Shown: positions 1-8,609 of the stretch, one piece after another
Layout of the letters: the number at the start of each line of letters is the position of its first letter
Numbering within the stretch: the first letter of the stretch is position 1
Assembly: GCF_002939885.1 (NCBI RefSeq)
Contig: NZ_MDED01000022.1
Span: 1-64,000, forward strand
Direction of reading: 5' to 3'
DNA length: 64,000 nucleotides
Source of the DNA: Xanthomonas cucurbitae
GTDB lineage: Bacteria > Pseudomonadota > Gammaproteobacteria > Xanthomonadales > Xanthomonadaceae
Position numbers and translations under genes: made by a program
The notes under the pieces: generated by a model
What the model saw: only the letters and a program-made list of their open reading frames with translations
Told to the model about the DNA's origin: nothing
Database searches by the model: none

Positions 1-666
1 GACATCGACCAGTTCTTCGCCGAATTGGGCCCAAAACGCAGTGCTGGCATCGACGTCGCGGTGATGGACATGTGGCGGCCGTTTCGCAACTCTGTGGGCA
101 AAAATGCGCCCAACGCCAGTATCGTGTTCGACAAATTCCACATCATGCGCCACCTGTCCGACGCGCTCGATCAGGTGCGGCGCGACGAATACAAGCGCCT
201 TCAAGGCCAGGATCGCAGTTACATCAAGGGCCAGCGTTACACCCTGCTGAGCAATCGCGAAAACCTCACCCTGGACGGTCGAAAGGCGCTCGCCAAGTTG
301 CTGGCGGCCAACAAACGTCTGAACACGGCGTACCTGCTGAAAGAGTCCTTCGGACAGCTGTGGAGCTACCGCACCGAGCGTGGTGCACGGGAGTTCTTCG
401 AACGCTGGAAGCAGAGTCTGCGCTGGCAGCGGCTGGCGCCCTACCAGACGTTCGTGGGGATGATCGAGCGGCACTGGGACGGCATCGCGGCGTACTGCAG
501 GCCGGAGAACAAGGTCAGCCTCGGCCTGGTGGAAGGGCTCAACAACAAGATCCGGGTCATCCAGCGCAGCGCCTACGGCTATCGCGACGAGGAGTTCCTC
601 AAGCTCAAGATCATCGCCAGCTTCCTGCCCGCGTTACCCGAAAACGCTCGATTGCACCCACAGTGA
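1..666 (+). CDS. ISL3 family transposase, 5' part outside the window
   Basis: The frame is open from the first base, so the N-terminal part lies outside the window; the visible part is about 221 residues. It resembles the C-terminal DDE catalytic half of ISL3-type transposases: an Asp in AGIDVAVMDMW, then FDKFHIMRHL, then the closing EGLNNKIRVIQRSAYGYRD block with the family's Glu and Asn-Asn. It would cut and rejoin its own element. The TTG at 25 is only the first start-like codon left inside the window, not the true start. The frame is intact to its TGA, so the copy may be functional. Confidence 0.88.
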   Translation, partial: DIDQFFAELGPKRSAGIDVAVMDMWRPFRNSVGKNAPNASIVFDKFHIMRHLSDALDQVRRDEYKRLQGQDRSYIKGQRYTLLSNRENLTLDGRKALAKLLAANKRLNTAYLLKESFGQLWSYRTERGAREFFERWKQSLRWQRLAPYQTFVGMIERHWDGIAAYCRPENKVSLGLVEGLNNKIRVIQRSAYGYRDEEFLKLKIIASFLPALPENARLHPQ

Positions 667-685
667 TCCGCGAAGATCCTTTTTT
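1..685 (+). mobile_element. Right part of an ISL3-type insertion sequence
   Basis: The transposase fragment implies an insertion sequence whose left part is outside the window. The stop codon is followed at once by GATCCGCGAAGATCC (about 665-680), a plausible right terminal inverted repeat. Its partner cannot be seen, so the right boundary is inferred. Confidence 0.5.
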
Positions 686-1001
686 TGCAGCGATGAAGCG
701 TGATGCCGACCACGTCGCGTGCCAGGCTTACAAGCCACGGATCTACGTCGTGCGTGGGCCACGCCTTGCCGCAGCAGGCGCCACTCACACCGACGCGCAT
801 TACTTCCGTCTGAAATTAACGATTACACCCTCATCGAGCCCGCCACACCACCGCGTCCTTAGCTCTTCGACGTCGTGTCATCAGCGCCTCTGCGGCCTGA
901 CCGTCAACACCTTAAATACAAGTCTCAACAAAGCTCAAACGTGTATATCGACATGGTAGCGCCCGCCTATCCTCGCCGCTCCCCTCCTGCACCTTTTCGC
1001 C
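667..1001. other. Spacer between IS fragment and M13 peptidase gene
   Basis: No convincing gene. The last 100 bases are relatively AT-rich (for example CTTAAATACAAG near 912-923 and GTGTATATC near 942-950) and probably hold the promoter of the downstream peptidase, but no clear -35/-10 pair was assigned. Confidence 0.4.
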
Positions 1002-3101
1002 ATGTCCGCCATCAAGACTTCGACACTCGCCCTGGCCCTACTGGTCGCCCTGGCAGGCTGCAAGCGCGCATCCGATGACAGCAGCCTACCGAAGACCACG
1101 CAAGCGCCAGCGCCTGCTGCGCACGCCACCCCATCCAAGCCGGCCTTTGATGTCGACGAGCTGGATACCGCATCGAGCGCATGCGCGAACCTGGATACAT
1201 TCGTCAACGCCAAGTGGGCCAAAGCCAATCCGATCCCGCCCGACCAGACCAGTTGGGGCATCTTCAACGAGCTTGTGGAAAACAGCCTGGTCACGCAGCG
1301 ACAGATCGTCGAAGCGGCAGCAACGCAGGCGGACACGCCGGCCGATCCCCTGACCCACAAGCTGGGGTTGCTCTACGCATCGGGCATGGACGAAACCGCC
1401 ATCGAAGCGGCGGGTGACCAGCCGATCCGTCCCCAGCTGGAGGAAATTGCAGCGCTCAACTCCAGCAGCGAGGTCGCCGAGTACATCACCAAGCGTCACG
1501 CAGAAGGCGACGGAATGGTGTTCGACTTCGGTGCTGGCGCCGATTTCCGTCATGCCGGGCAGCAGATCGCGTTCGCCCAGGAAGGTGGCCTGGGCCTGCC
1601 GACCAAGGACTATTACACCGCTGCACAATACGCTCCGATCCGCGCGGCCTATCTTGCCTATATCGCCAGATCGTTCGAACTGACCGGAAGCGATGCCGAG
1701 ACGGCCAAGCGCCAGGCCAACGATGTCATGGCGCTCGAATCGCGCCTGGCCGCTGCATCGCTTACGCCGACCGAGGCCCGCCTACCCAAGAATCAATATC
1801 ACTTCGTCAGCGTTGCCGATGCCGACAAACTGACGCCGCACTTTTCGTGGACAAGATTCTTTGCCGCGCAAGGGGTGGAGGTCGGCCCTGGTTTCTCGTT
1901 GTCGCAACCCCGCTTTTTTGCGGCATTCGACCAGCAGCTGGCCGGCGCATCGGTGGCCCAGTGGCAGGCATACCTGCGCTTCCACACCATCAATGCCGCG
2001 TCCAAATGGCTCAGCAGCGCGTTCGTCGATAATAGCTTCGCCTTTTATGGCAAGACGCTGTCCGGACAGCCCGAACAACGCCCACGCTGGAAGCGCGTCC
2101 TCAGCGCGGTCAACGGGGCCATGGGCGAAGGCCTGGGGCAACTGTATGTCGCCAAGGTGTTCACGCCGGACACCAAACAACGCGCTGCCGAACTGGTGGA
2201 CAACATCCGTGCCGCACTCAAGACGCGGATCGAACATGTCGACTGGATGAGCGAGCAGACCAAGACCAAAGCGTTGGCAAAATGGGAAACATTCCTGCCC
2301 AAGATCGGTTACCCGGACACCTGGCGCGACTGGTCCGGGCTGGAGATCGTGCCCGGCGCGTATTACCGCAACCTGCAGGCCGCAGACAAGTTCAACTACC
2401 GCTACGATATTGCACAGATCGGCAAGCCCACCGACCGCAAGCGCTGGTCGATGACGCCTCAGACCGTCAACGCGTATTACGACCCCACTACCAATACGAT
2501 CAATTTCCCGGCCGGCATCCTGCAACCACCCTTCTTCGATCCCAATGCCGATGATGCGTTGAACTACGGCGCGATCGGCGCTGTCATCGGCCATGAAGCC
2601 TCGCATGGCTTCGACGATCAGGGCAGTCAGTTCGATGGCGCCGGCAACAATGTCAATTGGTGGACACCGCAGGATCGCAAGGCCTTCGAAGCGCGCACGG
2701 ATCTACTGGTCAAGCAATTCGATGCCTATGTGCCACTGCCGAACCATCCAACCCTGCACGTCAACGGCAAGCTCACCCTGGGCGAAAATATCGCCGATCT
2801 GGGCGGCATCAACATTGCCTACGACGCATTGCAGACCGCGCTGCGTACGCATCCCGAGCGCGCTCAGGCCATCGATGGCTACCGCCCGGAACAACGGTTT
2901 TTCCTCGGCTTTGCGCGCAATTGGCGCGGGCAGATCCGCGAGCAGCAGGAACTGGTCAATCTGGCTTCCGATCCGCATTCGCCCAGCAAACTGCGCGCAA
3001 TCGCCTCCCCGTCCAACATGCCGCAGTTCGCCGCAGCCTTTTCCTGCAAGCCTGGCGATGCGATGGTGCGCCCGGACAAGGACCGCGTGGTGATCTGGTA
3101 A
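1002..3101 (+). CDS. M13 (neprilysin/PepO) family zinc metallopeptidase, lipoprotein
   Basis: A 699-residue neprilysin-type endopeptidase expected to cleave short peptides in the cell envelope. The N-terminus is a lipoprotein signal with lipobox LAGC (Cys about 20), so it should be anchored to a membrane facing the periplasm. The catalytic core is complete: substrate-binding NAYYDP, zinc motif HEASH (residues 531-535), third ligand Glu in GENIADLGG (about 595), and the C-terminal Cys...Trp ending typical of M13. Length matches the family. The ATG at 1002 is chosen because it gives the signal peptide. The next gene is a diverged paralogue 170 bp downstream, with a hairpin between them. Confidence 0.95.
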   Translation: MSAIKTSTLALALLVALAGCKRASDDSSLPKTTQAPAPAAHATPSKPAFDVDELDTASSACANLDTFVNAKWAKANPIPPDQTSWGIFNELVENSLVTQRQIVEAAATQADTPADPLTHKLGLLYASGMDETAIEAAGDQPIRPQLEEIAALNSSSEVAEYITKRHAEGDGMVFDFGAGADFRHAGQQIAFAQEGGLGLPTKDYYTAAQYAPIRAAYLAYIARSFELTGSDAETAKRQANDVMALESRLAAASLTPTEARLPKNQYHFVSVADADKLTPHFSWTRFFAAQGVEVGPGFSLSQPRFFAAFDQQLAGASVAQWQAYLRFHTINAASKWLSSAFVDNSFAFYGKTLSGQPEQRPRWKRVLSAVNGAMGEGLGQLYVAKVFTPDTKQRAAELVDNIRAALKTRIEHVDWMSEQTKTKALAKWETFLPKIGYPDTWRDWSGLEIVPGAYYRNLQAADKFNYRYDIAQIGKPTDRKRWSMTPQTVNAYYDPTTNTINFPAGILQPPFFDPNADDALNYGAIGAVIGHEASHGFDDQGSQFDGAGNNVNWWTPQDRKAFEARTDLLVKQFDAYVPLPNHPTLHVNGKLTLGENIADLGGINIAYDALQTALRTHPERAQAIDGYRPEQRFFLGFARNWRGQIREQQELVNLASDPHSPSKLRAIASPSNMPQFAAAFSCKPGDAMVRPDKDRVVIW

Positions 3102-3136
3102 GCGGCGGCAAGCGCTTGCACCACCGCGCGTTGCAC

Positions 3137-3160
3137 ACAGGCCCGCATCTGCGGGCCTGT
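3137..3160 (+). terminator. Hairpin after first M13 peptidase gene
   Basis: A perfect 10-bp stem, ACAGGCCCGC / GCGGGCCTGT, with a 4-base loop, 36 bp after the stop codon. No strong T tract follows, so termination may be partial. Confidence 0.5.
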
Positions 3161-3271
3161 CGCGTTCATGCCAGCGCCGCAGGGCACGGACGAACGGGCG
3201 TTGCGGCCTGCCTGCATCGCCCCCAGCCTTGCTAAACTCCGGCGACTTCAATCTGGCCACCCTTCTTCTCG

Positions 3272-5284
3272 ATGCCCACCATTCGCCCGCTTGCCCTCGC
3301 TCTCGGCTTCAGCCTGATCTCGCTGCTGTCCGCCCCCGACGCCGACGCCGCTCGCAAGAAGAAGGCCGCCCCCAAGGCTCCGGCCGTGTCCGCCGCCTGC
3401 ACCAATTTCTACGACTACGCCAATGCCGGCTGGCTCAAGGCCAACCCGGTCCCGCAGGCCGGCGCCGTGACCGCACTGGGCCAGCTGTCCGAGCGTGCCC
3501 TGCAGCAGCAGCGCGAGTTGCTGGATGCGTCGATGAAGGCTCCGCAGGGCAACGTGCAGAAGTTGCTCGGCGATTTCTGGGCCAGCGGCCTGGACGAAGC
3601 CGCCGTCGAAAAGGACGGCTCCAATCCGATCGCGCCGCTGCTCTCGCGCATCGATGCGATCAAGAAGGCCAAGGATGTGCCCGCCTCGATCGCCGCGCTG
3701 CACCAGGTCGGCATCCCGGTCGGCTTCAACTTTGGCCCGGACGTGGACCTGAAGGCGCTGGACCGCCATATCGGCTACTTCATGCAGGGCGGCATGGGCC
3801 TGCCCGATCCGGCCTTCTACACCCGCACCGATGCCGACACCCAGGCGCTGATGGGCCGCTACCGCGCCTACGTCAAGCAGATCCTGGCGCTCACCGGCAC
3901 CGCCGCCGACAAGCTCGATGCCGATGCCGCCTCGGTGCTGCAGATCGAGACCGCGCTGGCACGTAGCGCGCAGTCGGTGCAGGGCATCAACAATCCGTTC
4001 AACAACTACGCCCCGATCGCCACCAAGGAGCTGAGCAAGCAGTACAAGAACCTGCGCCTGGCTGACTTCCTGGAAGCACAGGGCGTCAAGGACGACCTGG
4101 TGTCCATGGCCGACCCGGCCATGTTCAAGCAGCTCGACAGCATGATCGTGAGCATCAAGCCGGACCAGTGGAAGGCCTACCTGCGCTGGCGCGTGGGCGA
4201 TGCCATGGCGCCGTACCTGTCCAAGAGCTTCCACGACGCCGAGTACCAGTTCCGCGGTCGCCTGCTGCGTGGCGATGCAATGCCGCCGCAGCGTTGGCAG
4301 CAGGTGCTGGACGCGATCAACGTGGCAGCCGGCCCGATGCTCGGCCGCGAATACGTGGCGCGCTACCTGAGCAGCGATGCCCGACGCCAGGCTGAAAGCA
4401 TCGCTGGCGAGGTCCGCGACGCGCAGCTGGCAGCATTGGAGCGCACCGGCTGGGGCAACGGCGAAGCGGTGGCCGAAGCCAAGGCCAAGCTGGCCGCGAT
4501 GAAGATCGAAGTCGGCGCACCGCGCCGCGACCTGGACTACACCGTACAGCCGATGGGCCGCGGCAGCTTCGGCAGCAACATGCTGATCGCCTCGACCTGG
4601 CGTCACCGCGAGGAAATGAAGCGCATCGGCAAGGGCAACGCCGACCGGCGCTGGGACGTGCTGCCGCAGCAGCCGGCCGTGGCCTACGACATTGCACAGA
4701 ACCGCTTGATCGTCACCGCCGCCGTCCTGCAGGCGCCGGTACTGACTGCCGGCAGCACCCCGGCCGCGCAGTACGGCGCCTACGGCGCACTGGTGGCGCA
4801 CGAACTCACCCGTGCCATCGATGCAAAGGGCGCGCTGGTCGATGCCAAGGGCGAACTGCGCAGCTGGTGGACGCCGGCCGAAAAGGCGGGCTGGACCCAG
4901 CTGACCGGCAAGGTGGCCAACCAGTTCGCCGCCTACCCGTATCCGGGCGTGCCCAATGCCAAGGTCAATGGCGCGCAGACGGCCGAAGAGAACCTGGCCG
5001 ACCTGGCCGGCGTCGAACTGGCCTGGCAGGCCTTCAGCAAGGCGCAGCCGGCAGCCACCGAGGCCGACAAGCAGGCGTTCTTCACCGCCTGGGCCGGCCT
5101 GTGGGCGCAGCAGCTGTCGCCGAACGAAGCGGTGCAGCGCGCCAGCGCCGACATCCGCGCACCCGGCCAGTGGCGCACCAACGGCCCGCTGTCCAACCTG
5201 CCGGAATTCGGTGCAGCCTTCAGCTGCAAGGCCGGCCAGCCGATGCAGCGCGTGGACGCGGACCAGATCAAGCTCTGGCGCTGA
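3272..5284 (+). CDS. M13-like peptidase homologue with broken zinc motif
   Basis: A 670-residue exported protein (signal peptide ending about ADA at residue 26) with the length and overall plan of M13 peptidases. It has an N-terminal CTNFYDYANAGWLKANP block, and a C-terminus FSCKAG...KLW matching the end of its upstream neighbour. The active site is altered: the expected HExxH reads HELTR (residues 510-514), so the second zinc His is Arg, and the NAY substrate-binding motif is missing (the region reads VAYDIAQNRLIV). The Glu region EENLADLAG (about 572-580) persists. It is probably a catalytically dead paralogue, possibly a binding or regulatory partner of the intact enzyme. The reading frame itself is undamaged. 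Confidence 0.85.
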   Translation: MPTIRPLALALGFSLISLLSAPDADAARKKKAAPKAPAVSAACTNFYDYANAGWLKANPVPQAGAVTALGQLSERALQQQRELLDASMKAPQGNVQKLLGDFWASGLDEAAVEKDGSNPIAPLLSRIDAIKKAKDVPASIAALHQVGIPVGFNFGPDVDLKALDRHIGYFMQGGMGLPDPAFYTRTDADTQALMGRYRAYVKQILALTGTAADKLDADAASVLQIETALARSAQSVQGINNPFNNYAPIATKELSKQYKNLRLADFLEAQGVKDDLVSMADPAMFKQLDSMIVSIKPDQWKAYLRWRVGDAMAPYLSKSFHDAEYQFRGRLLRGDAMPPQRWQQVLDAINVAAGPMLGREYVARYLSSDARRQAESIAGEVRDAQLAALERTGWGNGEAVAEAKAKLAAMKIEVGAPRRDLDYTVQPMGRGSFGSNMLIASTWRHREEMKRIGKGNADRRWDVLPQQPAVAYDIAQNRLIVTAAVLQAPVLTAGSTPAAQYGAYGALVAHELTRAIDAKGALVDAKGELRSWWTPAEKAGWTQLTGKVANQFAAYPYPGVPNAKVNGAQTAEENLADLAGVELAWQAFSKAQPAATEADKQAFFTAWAGLWAQQLSPNEAVQRASADIRAPGQWRTNGPLSNLPEFGAAFSCKAGQPMQRVDADQIKLWR

Positions 5285-5304
5285 GCCACCCGCCCGATGG
5301 CATT

Positions 5305-5338
5305 GAAAAAGAGCGCGGAATCCGCGCTCTTTTTTTGT
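5305..5338 (+). terminator. Rho-independent terminator
   Basis: GAGCGCG / CGCGCTC stem with a 5-base loop, flanked by an A run on the left and seven T on the right, about 20 bp after the M13-like gene. It is a textbook terminator, and the A/T flanks would let it work in both directions. Confidence 0.9.
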
Positions 5339-5370
5339 GCCGCTGCCTGCCCGGCGCCCCTCGCCTCCGG

Positions 5371-5815
5371 GGGCATCATCGAGAACGCCCCGTCGCGGCC
5401 AGGTCCGCTCCTACGGGGGCATGGTCAATCAGCAATGCGCAGATCGCGCATTGCCCCTCTACCCAACACAGCACGACCAACCTGTAGGAGCGGCCCCGGC
5501 CGCGAGGGCATCATCGAGAACGCCCCGTCGCGGCCAGGTCCGCTCCTACGGGGGGCATGGTCAATCAGCAATGCGCAGATCGCGCATTGCCCCTCTACCC
5601 GACACAGCACAACCAACCTGTAGGAGCGGCCCCGGCCGCGAGGGCATTACCGAGAACGCCCCGTCGCGGCCAGGTCCGCTCCTACGAGGATCATGGTCAA
5701 TCAACAATGCGCAGATCGCGCATTGCCCTCTACCCAACACAGCACGACCAACCTGTAGGAGCGGCCCCGGCCGCGAAGGCATTACAGAGAACGCCCCATC
5801 GCGTCCAGGTCCAGG
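5371..5815. repeat. Tandem array of about 135-bp REP-containing units
   Basis: Three full copies and a decayed fourth begin at 5371, 5506, 5642 and 5777. Each unit holds TCGCGGCCAGGTCCGCTCC (then TAC), a short hairpin AATGCGC-AGATC-GCGCATT, and further on GTAGGAGCGGCCCCGGCCGC. The GTAG-type palindromes therefore occur as facing pairs. Copies 1-3 differ by only a few bases, so the array is recent or homogenised. Open frames through it merely follow the repeat and are not genes. Confidence 0.9.
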
Positions 5816-5830
5816 GCATGGTCAATGCCC

Positions 5831-6526
5831 TCAGCGCACCACACGCAGCGGCGGTTTGCGTCCCTTGCCGCCGCCCTTTCCACCCTTGCCACCGAACGGC
5901 GGCTGGCCGCGCCAGTAGCGGATCATCAGCCAACCGAACAGCATGCCGCCCAGGTGCGCAAAATGCGCCACGCCCGGCTGCCAGCCGGTGGCGCCCAGCA
6001 GCAATTCGATCACACCGAACACGATCACGAAGGTGCGCGCCTTCATCGGGATCGGCGGGAACAGCAGCATCACCCGCTGATTGGGGAACAGCATGCCGTA
6101 GGCCAGCAGCAGGCCGAACACCCCACCGGATGCGCCTATCACCGGTGCACCATTCTGGGTGAACCAGGCCATCAACAACTGGCACACGCCAGCGCCAGCC
6201 ACGCTCACCAGGTAATAGGTCAGGAAACGCTTCTGGCCCCAGGTCTGCTCCAGCGGCGCGCCGAACATGAAAAGCGCCAGCATGTTGAAGAACAGGTGGT
6301 TGAAGCCACCGTGCAGGAACGCATAGGTCAACAACTGCCACGGCATGAAACTGGCGCCGGGCGAAAACGCATCGAACCCATTGGACAACGGCCACAGCAT
6401 CAGCCACGACAACACGCTGTCCGACGGTAGCGCCCCGGCCCCCAGGTCGCCGACGGCCCATTGCAGCAGGAACAACCCGATATTGGCGATCAACAACGCT
6501 TTGGTGACAGGCGGCAACTGAGGCAT
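5831..6526 (-). CDS. Rhomboid family intramembrane serine protease
   Basis: A 231-residue polytopic inner-membrane protease that should cut transmembrane segments of other proteins. The catalytic Ser lies in GASGG (about residue 133) and the His in VAHFAHLGG (about 191), the usual serine-histidine dyad; the HGGFNHLFFNM motif (about 72-82) is the conserved loop/TM2 motif of rhomboids. The ATG at 6526 (MPQLPPVTKALL) places the first membrane helix right after the start; a longer frame to 6616 only adds unlike sequence. The upstream neighbour on the same strand is the alkyltransferase-like gene, 40 bp away. Confidence 0.92.
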   Translation of the reverse strand: MPQLPPVTKALLIANIGLFLLQWAVGDLGAGALPSDSVLSWLMLWPLSNGFDAFSPGASFMPWQLLTYAFLHGGFNHLFFNMLALFMFGAPLEQTWGQKRFLTYYLVSVAGAGVCQLLMAWFTQNGAPVIGASGGVFGLLLAYGMLFPNQRVMLLFPPIPMKARTFVIVFGVIELLLGATGWQPGVAHFAHLGGMLFGWLMIRYWRGQPPFGGKGGKGGGKGRKPPLRVVR

Positions 6527-6566
6527 GGCGGCATCCCTTGGAGTGCCGCCCATGATAACGGCAGCG

Positions 6567-6989
6567 TCATGAAGGCCCCCACACGGCAGCATCCAGGCGC
6601 TGCGCGGCAGTCGCACGGCGCACGCGTCCCTGCACTACCGGCACGCCTTCGGCGCGCAGGCGTTGGCATTGTTCGTCATGGCTTGCCGACCCCGGCGGAA
6701 ACGCGATGCGCCCATCGCTACGCAGCACGCGGTGCCAGGGCAGTTGCGGATCGTCATTGCCGCTGAGTACACGCGCCACCAACCGTGCACGACCAGGCAA
6801 GCCGGCGCGCGCGGCCACCTCGCCGTAGCCGGCGACCTGCCCTGCGGGAATCGCCCGGATCGCCTGACACAGACGCAGCCGCGCCTGCTCGGCGGTGAGC
6901 GCTGCGGTCGCTGTTGCGCCAGCCGGTAACAACGGTCTGGCGGACGTCGCGGAGCGTGTTCGGCGGGACGTAGTCATGTCACCAAGCAT
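6567..6989 (-). CDS. atl: Alkyltransferase-like protein (MGMT family, Trp at the Cys site)
   Basis: A 140-residue protein with the DNA-binding fold of O6-alkylguanine-DNA alkyltransferase. The active-site PCHR of true alkyltransferases is PWHR here (residues 84-87), the hallmark of ATL proteins, which bind O6-alkylguanine without repairing it and hand the lesion to nucleotide excision repair. The helix-turn-helix part VAGYGEVAARAGLPGRARLV precedes it. The first 30 residues are low-complexity; an alternative ATG lies at 6977. No repair partner is adjacent. Confidence 0.88.
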   Translation of the reverse strand: MLGDMTTSRRTRSATSARPLLPAGATATAALTAEQARLRLCQAIRAIPAGQVAGYGEVAARAGLPGRARLVARVLSGNDDPQLPWHRVLRSDGRIAFPPGSASHDEQCQRLRAEGVPVVQGRVRRATAAQRLDAAVWGPS

Positions 6990-7042
6990 GCCAGCTACGC
7001 CGTCCGCGCGTCACAGCTACGCCGCGCCAGCCTCCACACGTA

Positions 7043-8413
7043 TCAATGCATCAACACGATTTCTTCTGCCGAGGTGGGATGAATCGCCACCGTCTGGTCG
7101 AAGTCGCGCTTGGTCGCACCCATGTTCACCGCCACGGCAAAGCCCTGCAGGATTTCATCGGCGCTCTCGCCCAGCAGGTGCACGCCCACCACACGCTCTT
7201 GTTCGCCCACGCACACCAGCTTGAACAGGCTACGCTGTGGCGCGTCGGCCAATGCATGCAACATCGGGCGGAAATTGCTGCGGTAGACCCGCACCTTGCC
7301 GGGATGCCGCGCGCGCGCCTGTTCTTCGGTCAGGCCGACCTGGCCCAGCGGCGGATGCGAGAACACCACGCTCGGCACGCCGTCGTAATCCATGCGCGCC
7401 TCCGGCTGGTTGCCGAACAAGCGGTCCATCAGCAGGCGTCCGGCGGCAATCGCCACCGGCGTGAGTCCCACCTTGCCGGCTACATCGCCGATCGCGTGAA
7501 TGTTGGTCACGTTGGTGGTCTGCCCTGCGTCCACCAGAACTTCACCCTTCTCACCGAGCGCCACGCCGGCCGCCTCCAGTCCCAGGTCGGCGGTATTGGC
7601 GCGACGACCGGTGGCAAAGAACACCTTGTCGAACACATCGTTACCCTGCTCGCCGGGATGCATGCCATGGCCACGCACGCGCAACTTGCCCTGCGCGTCG
7701 CGCTCCAGCGCGGTGGTGGTGAAGCCGAAATGCAGCCGCACGCCAAGATGGCGCAGGTTGTCGGCCAGCTGTTGCGTGAGTTCGGCATCGAAGCGCTCCA
7801 GCAAGCGCTCGCCCTGCACGAACAGATGCACGCGACTGCCGAGCGCCTGCAACAAGCCAGCGATTTCCACCGCGATGTAGCCGCCGCCGATGATGGCCAC
7901 CTGGGCAGGCGCATGACACAGATTGAAGAAGTCGTCCGAAACCTCACCAAGGTCGGCGCCATCCACATCCGGACGCCGCGGGTACGCCCCGGTGGCGATC
8001 ACGATATGCTCGGCGGTAACCGCGATGCCGTCATCGCCCATGGCCGTATGCCGGTCCTGCAACACGCCCCGGCGTGGGATCAGCACCACGCCATCCGCGT
8101 CCAGGCGACGCCGGTAACTGGCATGGATGTTGGCGATGTAGCCCTGGCGATGCGTGACCAGCTCTTCCCAGGCCAGGGTCGGTCGCGGCAGCGCGAAGCC
8201 CAGTGCGCTCGCCAGTTCGATCTTGCCGGCCAGATCGGCGGCCAGCCACATCGCCTTCTTGGGCACGCAACCGAGATTGACGCAGGTACCGCCCAATGCA
8301 CCGGGCTCCATGATCGCCACGTGCGCACCATGCCCGGCGGCACGAAAACCGGCGGCCAGACCGCCGGAACCGCCCCCCAGGATCAACACGTCATAGTCAT
8401 AGCGTGGACTCAT
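7043..8413 (-). CDS. gor: Glutathione-disulfide reductase
   Basis: A 456-residue flavoprotein that regenerates glutathione with NADPH in the cytoplasm. The FAD-binding GGGSGG is at residues 13-18, and the redox disulfide is in GGTCVNLGCVPKK (Cys44, Cys49), the form typical of glutathione reductase rather than lipoamide dehydrogenase. A second nucleotide-binding GGGYIAVE follows. The C-terminal HPTSAEE carries the catalytic His-Glu pair of the dimer partner. The ATG at 8413 gives the standard N-terminus; a longer frame extends upstream but does not resemble the family. Confidence 0.93.
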   Translation of the reverse strand: MSPRYDYDVLILGGGSGGLAAGFRAAGHGAHVAIMEPGALGGTCVNLGCVPKKAMWLAADLAGKIELASALGFALPRPTLAWEELVTHRQGYIANIHASYRRRLDADGVVLIPRRGVLQDRHTAMGDDGIAVTAEHIVIATGAYPRRPDVDGADLGEVSDDFFNLCHAPAQVAIIGGGYIAVEIAGLLQALGSRVHLFVQGERLLERFDAELTQQLADNLRHLGVRLHFGFTTTALERDAQGKLRVRGHGMHPGEQGNDVFDKVFFATGRRANTADLGLEAAGVALGEKGEVLVDAGQTTNVTNIHAIGDVAGKVGLTPVAIAAGRLLMDRLFGNQPEARMDYDGVPSVVFSHPPLGQVGLTEEQARARHPGKVRVYRSNFRPMLHALADAPQRSLFKLVCVGEQERVVGVHLLGESADEILQGFAVAVNMGATKRDFDQTVAIHPTSAEEIVLMH

Positions 8414-8609
8414 GCAAGGCACCCCGCCTGTCGAGAATATGGATTCGTCGCCGACGCGCGTCCCGGGATCAACTTGGCCATCAGTGTTCCACTTGCGGTA
8501 TTCATGCGGGCTCCGAGCATGCCATGCGCGGCTGCGAGCCAGACGTGAGGGGTAGCCCGGTGCCAGCGCCGCCGACCGTCTGCCGCTGGCGCCTGCGCTG
8601 CCACTGGCG

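Noticed and set aside
5371..5815. Possible CRISPR array
   Set aside because: The unit is 135-136 bp and conserved throughout, with no short repeats separated by unique spacers and no cas genes.
5297..5918. Several short proteins predicted inside the tandem array
   Set aside because: Their sequences repeat with the DNA unit in all frames, so they only reflect the repeat.
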